A stretch of DNA of 64,000 bases from Thalassotalea agarivorans (GTDB taxonomy: Bacteria > Pseudomonadota > Gammaproteobacteria > Enterobacterales > Alteromonadaceae): the NCBI RefSeq assembly GCF_030295955.1, contig NZ_AP027363.1:2891046-2955045 (forward strand). Reading direction: 5' to 3'. The notes below the pieces were generated by a model, which did not search any database, had not been told where the DNA came from, and saw only the letters and a program-made list of their open reading frames with translations. A program made the translations under genes and the position numbers. Within the stretch, counting starts at the first letter, position 1. Each line of letters begins with the position of its first letter. Below, in pieces: positions 57,659 to 64,000 of this stretch.

Positions 57659-59005
57659 ATGTTAGATAAAGTTGTTATCGCCAACCGAGGCGAAATAGCG
57701 CTGAGAATATTACGTGCTTGTAAAGAGTTAGGTATAAAAACGGTCGCAGTTCATTCAACTGCCGACAGAAACCTAAAGCACGTGTTATTAGCAGACGAAA
57801 CGATTTGTATTGGCAAACCGCCAGCAACCGAAAGTTACCTTAACATTCCGATGATATTAACAGCAGCTGAAGTGACTAACGCAGTTGCAATTCATCCAGG
57901 TTACGGCTTCTTAGCGGAAAATGCTGACTTTGCAGAGCAAGTAGAGCAATCAGGTTTTACCTTTATTGGTCCAAAAGCTGAAAGTATTCGCGTAATGGGT
58001 GACAAAGTTGCCGCTATCCGTGCAATGAAATCAGCGGGTGTACCTTGTGTACCAGGTTCTGATGGTCCATTAACGGACGATGATGAAGCAAACTTAGCAC
58101 ACGGTCGTCGTATTGGTTATCCCGTTATTATTAAAGCGTCAGGTGGTGGCGGTGGTCGTGGTATGCGTGTTGTGCGCGAAGAAAGCGAACTACTTGAGTC
58201 TATCCAACTTACGCAATCAGAAGCTCGTTCTGCATTTGGTAACGACATGGTTTACATGGAAAAATTCCTTGAAAACCCTCGTCACGTTGAGATCCAAGTC
58301 ATTGCAGACGGTCAAGGTGGTGCAGTGCACTTAGGTGAACGTGATTGTTCAATGCAACGTCGTCACCAGAAAGTTGTAGAAGAAGCACCAGCGCCGGGTA
58401 TTACTCCTGAAATGCGCAAGCAAATTGGTGAGCGTTGTTGTAGAGCCTGTATCGAAATTGACTATCGCGGTGCAGGTACATTTGAATTCTTGTATGAAAA
58501 CGGTGAGTTTTATTTCATCGAAATGAATACGCGTATTCAGGTAGAGCATCCGGTAACTGAAATGATCACTGGCGTCGATTTGATCAAAGAACAACTGCGT
58601 GTTGCTGCTGGTCAACCGCTATCAATCACGCAAGAAGATATCAAGATTAACGGTCACGCTATTGAGTGTCGTATTAATGCTGAAGATCCAAAAACATTTA
58701 TTCCTTCACCGGGTAAAATTACACGATTCCACCCACCGGGCGGTCTAGGTGTACGTTGGGATTCGCACATCTACGCGGACTACTCAGTACCTCCTTACTA
58801 TGATTCTATGGTAGGTAAGCTAATTACATACGGTGATAACCGCGACGTAGCAATTGCACGTATGCGTAACGCGTTAAATGAACTCGTGGTAGATGGTATT
58901 AAAACCAATATTGAACTACACAAAGACATTTTAAATGACGAAGGCTTCGTTTCAGGTGGTGCAAATATCCACTACTTGGAAAAGAAACTTGCCGACGAGT
59001 TATAA
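57659..59005 (+). CDS. accC: Biotin carboxylase of acetyl-CoA carboxylase
   Basis: The 448-residue ATP-grasp enzyme carboxylates biotin on AccB. It starts [20 protein letters not shown]. The glycine-rich ATP lid [13 protein letters not shown], the active-site [13 protein letters not shown] and [19 protein letters not shown] are intact. It is the last gene of aroQ-accB-accC, followed by a terminator. Confidence 0.98.
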   Translation: MLDKVVIANRGEIALRILRACKELGIKTVAVHSTADRNLKHVLLADETICIGKPPATESYLNIPMILTAAEVTNAVAIHPGYGFLAENADFAEQVEQSGFTFIGPKAESIRVMGDKVAAIRAMKSAGVPCVPGSDGPLTDDDEANLAHGRRIGYPVIIKASGGGGGRGMRVVREESELLESIQLTQSEARSAFGNDMVYMEKFLENPRHVEIQVIADGQGGAVHLGERDCSMQRRHQKVVEEAPAPGITPEMRKQIGERCCRACIEIDYRGAGTFEFLYENGEFYFIEMNTRIQVEHPVTEMITGVDLIKEQLRVAAGQPLSITQEDIKINGHAIECRINAEDPKTFIPSPGKITRFHPPGGLGVRWDSHIYADYSVPPYYDSMVGKLITYGDNRDVAIARMRNALNELVVDGIKTNIELHKDILNDEGFVSGGANIHYLEKKLADEL

Positions 59006-59029
59006 ATCAACATCCATTGATTGTATAAA

Positions 59030-59054
59030 GAGCCCTGCATTGCAGGGCTTTTTC
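59030..59054 (+). terminator. Rho-independent terminator of accBC
   Basis: AGCCCTGCA-ttgc-type hairpin AGCCCTGCAT/TGCAGGGCT is followed by TTTTT. It lies 25 bp after accC. Confidence 0.85.
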
Positions 59055-59104
59055 ATTTATAATGCGCGAAAAGTAGGCAGTAGCAGTAGAAACGAAGTAG
59101 ATTT

Positions 59105-59272
59105 ATGTCAAACAGTGTATTAGAAAAACCTTTCCCACCAGCAGATGGCGAATGTTGCGAAAGTGGTTCTTGCCAGCCATGTGTGTGGGATAATTACTAC
59201 ACAGAGTTACAAAAATGGCGCATTGAACAAGCTAAGTTAAATGAGCAAGTTCCTACTAATTCTGGTGTCTAA
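59105..59272 (+). CDS. Oxidoreductase-like domain small protein, 55 aa
   Basis: This short gene reads MSNSVLEKPFPPADGE then CCESGSCQPCVWDNYY and ends LNEQVPTNSGV. The pattern P-P...GECCxSGCxxCVWDxY is that of the oxidoreductase-like N-terminal family, a small Cys-rich domain of unknown role. A Shine-Dalgarno-like purine tract precedes the ATG. It is too short for many ORF lists but strongly conserved in pattern. Confidence 0.75.
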   Translation: MSNSVLEKPFPPADGECCESGSCQPCVWDNYYTELQKWRIEQAKLNEQVPTNSGV

Positions 59273-59409
59273 ACTCAATCTCAAAGTTTGTTAGTTCACA
59301 AGCGCCCACAATATTTTCGTATAATAACAAGTGAGCAATACTTAGAGCTTGCTTTTCTTTTTGAATCAGTTGAATATTCTCCCTACATAAGTGGTTAGGG
59401 GATGTTAAT

Positions 59410-60186
59410 TTGACGCGAGGTTACCAGTACAACTTCTCAGACAATGGTACTGAGATGTTCAACACAGAAGGCAGAAGGCGTAAAGCCGAGACAATGGTTA
59501 GAGTATCGTCTGACGTTCAAGGACCTTCTTTAAAATCCCTTAGTGTGCTGAATATCGGTGGTTCCTCTGGAATAATAGATGATTATCTCTCACAGTTTTT
59601 TTCAGAGGTCACCTGTATCGATATTGATCACAAAGCGATAACTTTCGCTAAAGAAAATTTTGAGCGTGAGGGACTTCACTTCATAGAAGGTGATGCGCTT
59701 AATACCGGTTTTCCGTCAGATAAATTTGATACTATTATCTGCTCACAAGTATATGAACATGTTGCTGATGCAAATCAACTTGTCAAAGAGATGTATCGAA
59801 TACTCAAGCCCGGTGGAAAGATCTACTTTGCGGCTGGGAATCGAATTATGTTTAACGAACCGCATTATAACTTACCATTACTTTCAGTACTTCCGAGGTT
59901 TTTCTCTCACCTGTATTTACGGGCATTTGGGAAAGGAAAATACTACTACGAAAAACATTTAACTTATTGGGGACTGAAGAAACTTGTAAAAGAATTTGAA
60001 TTGATCGATTACACCAAAAAAATACTCGCTCAACCTAGCAAATTCGGTGCAGAATACATGATCAAACCTGGTACGATTAAATATAAGGTTGCTAATTTTG
60101 TCGCTAAATACTTTTTTTGGCTAGTGCCTGGTTATGTTTGGGTACTAAAAAAGCCAGACAATTTAGATACTAGTTCAAACGGATAA
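59410..60186 (+). CDS. Class I SAM-dependent methyltransferase
   Basis: The 258-residue protein has SAM motif I (LNIGGSSGIIDDYLSQFF), the acidic CIDIDHKAI, and FDTIICSQVYEHVADANQLV followed by RILKPGGKIYFA, typical of the UbiE/BioC-like Methyltransf_11 fold. The substrate is unknown; a role in surface polysaccharide or lipid modification is possible. The start is probably the TTG at 59410 with AGGGGA upstream; the ATG at 59455 is an alternative. Confidence 0.75.
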   Translation: MTRGYQYNFSDNGTEMFNTEGRRRKAETMVRVSSDVQGPSLKSLSVLNIGGSSGIIDDYLSQFFSEVTCIDIDHKAITFAKENFEREGLHFIEGDALNTGFPSDKFDTIICSQVYEHVADANQLVKEMYRILKPGGKIYFAAGNRIMFNEPHYNLPLLSVLPRFFSHLYLRAFGKGKYYYEKHLTYWGLKKLVKEFELIDYTKKILAQPSKFGAEYMIKPGTIKYKVANFVAKYFFWLVPGYVWVLKKPDNLDTSSNG

Positions 60187-60362
60187 ACTACTGTCTTGAA
60201 GGTCGCTTTGCTAAAAAAAAGCGGCTCGTTTCGTAGCGTTATAAGCCACATATTTAATGGCTGTTCACATGAATATGTATAACTTACAATGTAAAACGTT
60301 AGACCTACAGTGCTTGCGATCAACAACTGCCCACTTGTACAAACGCCCTAGTGACAATTTAA

Positions 60363-60386
60363 AGGCCGCTTATGCGGCCTTTTTAA
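60363..60386 (-). terminator. Rho-independent terminator of the metalloprotease gene
   Basis: AAAGGCCGC-ttat-GCGGCCTTTTT ends about 10 bp before the metalloprotease stop codon and has A/T tracts on both sides. Confidence 0.85.
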
Positions 60387-60395
60387 CAATATCAG

Positions 60396-62810
60396 TTACT
60401 CATTTCCAATTGGCGAGCCTGGTGGCAATTTATCGTCATTCATTGGTTGTACCGCCTCTTTGTGCTCAAGCGCATAAGTAATTTGCTCGTGAAGCAACAT
60501 AAAATGGGTCGACAACGCCTTATACTTGCGTGAGTCAGCTTGATCTTCTAATTGCTCTAGCATTTCACGCAATTGATACGTTACCTCTGCTTTTACTTCA
60601 GGTACTAAGCTAGCGTCTTTGTTGAGCGCGATCAGATGATCAACCACTTGCTGATTAACTCGTTGCTGCACAAGAACGGCAAGGCCACTGTTGGTTGGCT
60701 GTTGAAGTGTTGCTTTGTTCAATTGAGTGATCAGATTGCCTACGCTAGAAATGTCAGTTTGCAATTGGTGCTGCTGAGCAAGTCTTGCCAAACGCCCTTT
60801 ATTTAGCATTAATGCTATGGTGTGTTTTGCACTTGCGCTCGCTGCACTTACCGGATCAAATGCTAAACCTGTATTTGACTGAAAACTCTCTCGACTGCGG
60901 TAATAGCCATAAGCCTTTGGTGGAATTAACGCAATTAGCTGTGGCGATAGTGTTAACGTTTCTGCAGATAGCGTGGCGAGCAATGCATCTATAGCTTGCT
61001 GTTGCGCTTTTGCACTTACCATAGTAACGCCTTTCGGCGTTTCTGCTGTTTTCACTTCGTAGCTATAGTCGATACCAGCAATAAGCTTTGCGGCAGCTTC
61101 AACTTGATAACGATGGAAGTTATAAATAGGCACCAATGCTTCTTCGATTTGCGACAGCGGTGTGCCCGTTGCGATACTATTAATGCCAAAGTCGCTAAGC
61201 GCTTTAGCACGCACTTGCATTACTCGGTTAAGTTCAACGGCAGGGTTTTCACCGTTGTCCCATAAATGAGCACTAGCATGGCCACCTGATTTTGGTCGAG
61301 CATCGGCATCGGAAATATATTGCAGTTTGTTTTGCTGGGCGCTACTAATAATCGCATTGAGTTGCTGCGCTTCATCAGCGGCAAAGTCGCTGTAGCCATA
61401 CGCGACAACATGCTTATCCCATTCACCCATACCAACTGCATAAGCCTGCGATAGATCGATTTTATCATTCACAATCTTTACCAGCGGGTGCGGATAGTCC
61501 ATAACCGAAGCACGATTGTCAGCACTAGCGGCAAAGTTATGTGCAATACCTAAGGTATGACCGACTTCATGGGCACTTAGCTGACGAATGCGTGCTAAAG
61601 CCATTTCTTTCATTGTTGACGTATCAACGTCAGCGGCTGTAAATGGTGAAGTTAAACCAGTAGCAATTAAGTAGTCCTGTCTAACACGCAGCGAACCTAA
61701 AGTAACATGCCCTTTTAAAATTTCGCCAGTTCGAGGGTCAATAACTGATGCGCCATAGGACCAACCACGTGTAGCACGATGAACCCATTGAATCACGTTG
61801 TATCTTACATCCATTGGATCTGCATCAGCAGGTAGCATTTTTACCACAAAAGCGTCTTTGTAGCCGATGGCTTCAAACGCCTGATTCCACCAACGTGCGC
61901 CATCTAGCAATGCACTTTTTACAGGTTCTGGCACGCCAGCATCTAAATAATAAACAATAGGCTCTATTGCTTCTGATACGTCGGCACTTGGGTCTTTCTT
62001 ATTGAGCCTGTGTCGCGGGATTAAACGTTGCTGAATCGGCTGATCGATAGCCGTTGCATAATCGGCGTATTCCACTGACCAAAATCCACTATAAGGATGA
62101 AAAGCTCGCGGCTTATATTCGTTGTCGGGTAACGCGATCAATGAATGATGTAAGTGCACAGTAACTGCGCTTTCCTCTGGCGTTACACTGCGTAAATATG
62201 CACCTGCGCCACTCCCCTTAAACGTAACCATGGCTTCAAGTTCAGTATTGCGAGGAAACGCTTTAGTGCGTTTTTTATATACTGCGCTACGCGCTTTATC
62301 TATTGCATAATTACCTTGTTTAGTGCGTTTTAAGGTATTGGCTAAACCGTGAATATCAGACAACAAAAATGGGGTGTAATCGATTAATACTTTGCCCTTA
62401 CTTTCTGCTGCGACCGTAAAACCCCAGATAATAGAGCTTGCAAATGCTTCATCCATTGCTTGTTGTTCTAATGCATTGTCAGAATCCGCGCGATAATAGG
62501 TATTAAGTTGGCGCAGGAACACTTTGTCACCAGCACGTTCAAAGCGAACAATTCGGGTGTCACCCAATTGCCCTCTATCTAATCCAATATCATTTGAGCC
62601 TACGCCATGCGGTAAACTGCTTTGAAACAGAAAATCTTGATCAAATTTGTCTATTTCGATAAAAACTTTCGCCTTACTTTCATCGTAGTAAAATGAAAAA
62701 TACCCTTTTTGATATTGTTTTCCCTTAGTAAATCCTTGATATGCGTCAGCTGACACAGCTGAAAACGCTAACAAAGCCAAGAAAGGCAAAAATAGTCGTA
62801 AAAATTTCAT
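60396..62810 (-). CDS. Secreted zinc-dependent metalloprotease (DUF5117/DUF4953-like)
   Basis: This protein has about 804 residues from the ATG at 62810, which opens a signal peptide (FLRLFLPFLALLAFSAVSA). The zincin motif with extended binding site is HEVGHTLGIAHNF, followed by a Met-turn-like SVMDYPHPLV. The N-terminal region (KGYFSFYYDESKAKVFIEID) and the C-terminal helical part match large secreted metalloproteases of marine bacteria. It probably works in the periplasm or outside the cell on proteins. The upstream part of the ORF (to 62888) is not coding by content. Confidence 0.88.
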   Translation of the reverse strand: MKFLRLFLPFLALLAFSAVSADAYQGFTKGKQYQKGYFSFYYDESKAKVFIEIDKFDQDFLFQSSLPHGVGSNDIGLDRGQLGDTRIVRFERAGDKVFLRQLNTYYRADSDNALEQQAMDEAFASSIIWGFTVAAESKGKVLIDYTPFLLSDIHGLANTLKRTKQGNYAIDKARSAVYKKRTKAFPRNTELEAMVTFKGSGAGAYLRSVTPEESAVTVHLHHSLIALPDNEYKPRAFHPYSGFWSVEYADYATAIDQPIQQRLIPRHRLNKKDPSADVSEAIEPIVYYLDAGVPEPVKSALLDGARWWNQAFEAIGYKDAFVVKMLPADADPMDVRYNVIQWVHRATRGWSYGASVIDPRTGEILKGHVTLGSLRVRQDYLIATGLTSPFTAADVDTSTMKEMALARIRQLSAHEVGHTLGIAHNFAASADNRASVMDYPHPLVKIVNDKIDLSQAYAVGMGEWDKHVVAYGYSDFAADEAQQLNAIISSAQQNKLQYISDADARPKSGGHASAHLWDNGENPAVELNRVMQVRAKALSDFGINSIATGTPLSQIEEALVPIYNFHRYQVEAAAKLIAGIDYSYEVKTAETPKGVTMVSAKAQQQAIDALLATLSAETLTLSPQLIALIPPKAYGYYRSRESFQSNTGLAFDPVSAASASAKHTIALMLNKGRLARLAQQHQLQTDISSVGNLITQLNKATLQQPTNSGLAVLVQQRVNQQVVDHLIALNKDASLVPEVKAEVTYQLREMLEQLEDQADSRKYKALSTHFMLLHEQITYALEHKEAVQPMNDDKLPPGSPIGNE

Positions 62811-62959
62811 GGTTTCCCTTGTTTTAACTGCACAAACGCAATTGAATGTTGTTATAATTCGCCCGTAATTTATTTTGAAAGTTTTCACGTTAAGTGATCA
62901 AACTTCAAAATATCGATTTGTATAAAATATGCATTACTTTACGGCAAATAGGTATCTCT

Positions 62960-63928
62960 ATGCAACGACTTGCGCCAGCGTTAAGGGATGATGAAGTTCC
63001 TTTAGATCTGATCTCACTCATTAAAACAATTTTAGCGGCCACAAAGGAAATATCTTTCCGTGTAAGCCAAGCTCATTTGGGCGGTTTAATGGGCTCTACC
63101 CTTGATGAAAATATTCAAGGTGAAATCCAGAAGAAGTTGGACGTTGTTGCCAACGAACTGTTTAAGGATATCCTACTCGAATCAGGCTTTGTAAAAGCCA
63201 TTTCTTCTGAAGAAGAAGATACCTCAGTTGCAGGTGAGGAACACGGTAAGTTTATTGTTTCATTTGATCCGCTGGACGGTAGTTCAAATATCGAAATAAA
63301 CTCACTTATCGGTACAATTTTTTCTATCCATTATGCAGATCCAGACCTAGCAGCTAATGACCCCGACCAGTTTAAACAAGCTGGTACAAAGCAATGTTGT
63401 GCCGGTTATGTATTATACGGCCCATCAACAATGCTTGTGATGACAACAGGTAAAGGTACACATTTGTATGTCCTTGATCGCACACATGGCGGTTATCTTT
63501 TGGTAGAGCGTAATATGCAAATTCCTCAAGATACACAAGAATTTGCCATCAATATGTCAAATCAACGCCACTGGCAAGCGCCGATGCAGCAGTATATAGC
63601 TGATTTACTTAAAGGCGAAGAAGGCCCGCGCGGCAAAAACTTCAACATGCGTTGGATTGCAGCTATGGTTGGAGATATTCACCGTTTACTTTGTCGCGGT
63701 GGTATTTTTACTTACCCAACGGATAACAAAAACCCTGATAAGCCCTACAAATTACGCTTAATGTATGAAGCTAATCCAATGGCGTTCTTAGTTGAACAAG
63801 CTGGTGGCCTAGCTGTAACAAGTGAGGGGCGCATTATGGACATTGACCCAACCGATATTCACCAGCGCGTTGAAGTGATTATGGGTAGTAAAAACGAAGT
63901 CGAACAATGTCTTAGCTACTACAAATAG
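62960..63928 (+). CDS. fbp: Fructose-1,6-bisphosphatase class 1
   Basis: The 322-residue enzyme removes the 1-phosphate in gluconeogenesis. Metal and substrate motifs are SSEEEDTSV and [48 protein letters not shown] follow. The ATG at 62960 gives the family start ([17 protein letters not shown]); the ORF begins farther upstream at a GTG (62894). It is divergent from the metalloprotease. Confidence 0.95.
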   Translation: MQRLAPALRDDEVPLDLISLIKTILAATKEISFRVSQAHLGGLMGSTLDENIQGEIQKKLDVVANELFKDILLESGFVKAISSEEEDTSVAGEEHGKFIVSFDPLDGSSNIEINSLIGTIFSIHYADPDLAANDPDQFKQAGTKQCCAGYVLYGPSTMLVMTTGKGTHLYVLDRTHGGYLLVERNMQIPQDTQEFAINMSNQRHWQAPMQQYIADLLKGEEGPRGKNFNMRWIAAMVGDIHRLLCRGGIFTYPTDNKNPDKPYKLRLMYEANPMAFLVEQAGGLAVTSEGRIMDIDPTDIHQRVEVIMGSKNEVEQCLSYYK

Positions 63929-63946
63929 CTACCTTATATTAGGTAA

Positions 63947-63977
63947 AAAAAAGCCAGCAATCTTGCTGGCTTTTTTA
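63947..63977 (+). terminator. Rho-independent terminator of fbp
   Basis: AAAAAGCCAGCAA-tc-TTGCTGGCTTTTTT follows the fbp stop by about 20 bp. Confidence 0.9.
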
Positions 63978-64000
63978 TTGAGGTAAGATTTACTTACTGT

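Overview
The window is a chromosomal segment of a marine gammaproteobacterium, most likely Alteromonadales of the Colwellia/Thalassotalea type. The protein sequences, the panB-panC-panP arrangement, the secreted DUF3016, DUF4136 and DUF5117-type proteins and the moderate GC content all suggest this. The genus is an inference, because there is no rRNA in the window. No tRNA, rRNA or CRISPR array was found by eye.

Backbone, 1-35.4 kb: the 3' end of pcnB, folK, panB and panC, convergent with the aspartate decarboxylase gene panP. Then come a symporter fused to a solute-binding domain, a BshA-like glycosyltransferase, a TrmB-like methyltransferase and a YadGH-type ABC exporter. A DPP-IV-type lipoprotein peptidase and a beta-barrel protein follow. 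Next are efp with its modification gene epmB, an MscS channel, two lipoproteins, ubiX, mpl, a YcbX-ferredoxin fusion and a degenerate GGDEF-EAL protein. The hut regulon (hutI divergent from hutC-hutU-hutH, with two HutC-type operators), an M20 amidohydrolase and a propeller-amidohydrolase end this part.

Element, about 35.43-51.70 kb: a 16.3-kb integrative and mobilizable element lies just downstream of groEL. It has a P4-type tyrosine integrase at the right end and integrase arm-type repeats at both ends. A 12-bp direct repeat places the right junction inside the 3' end of groEL. It carries an AlpA-like regulator, a Rep-like initiator, a methylase-like protein, a PrlF/YhaV toxin-antitoxin pair, a likely oriT, MobC, a relaxase and a VirD4-like coupling protein. 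Two small membrane proteins, a membrane J-domain protein, a ParA-like ATPase and a RadC-like protein follow. A large fusion protein with an internal GlyGly-CTERM-like signal and a C-terminal outer-membrane barrel looks like cargo. No mating-pair (T4SS) genes are present, so mobilization by a helper is likely.

Most unusual observation: three element genes (Rep-like, ParA-like and a small mobile-element protein) each keep one open frame interrupted only by TGA. There are six, two and two in-frame TGA codons respectively, with no in-frame TAA or TAG and no frameshift apparent by eye. One TGA replaces the second glycine of the ParA Walker A motif. Neighbouring element genes (coupling protein, relaxase, J-domain protein) end in TGA. 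This suggests conditional or foreign reading of UGA, with Gly best supported by the Walker A site, rather than ordinary decay. It remains an inference.

Backbone, 51.7-64 kb: groEL-groES (with a sigma32-like promoter), fxsA, cutA, dsbD, aroQ, accB-accC, a small oxidoreductase-like protein, a SAM methyltransferase, a secreted zinc metalloprotease and fbp.
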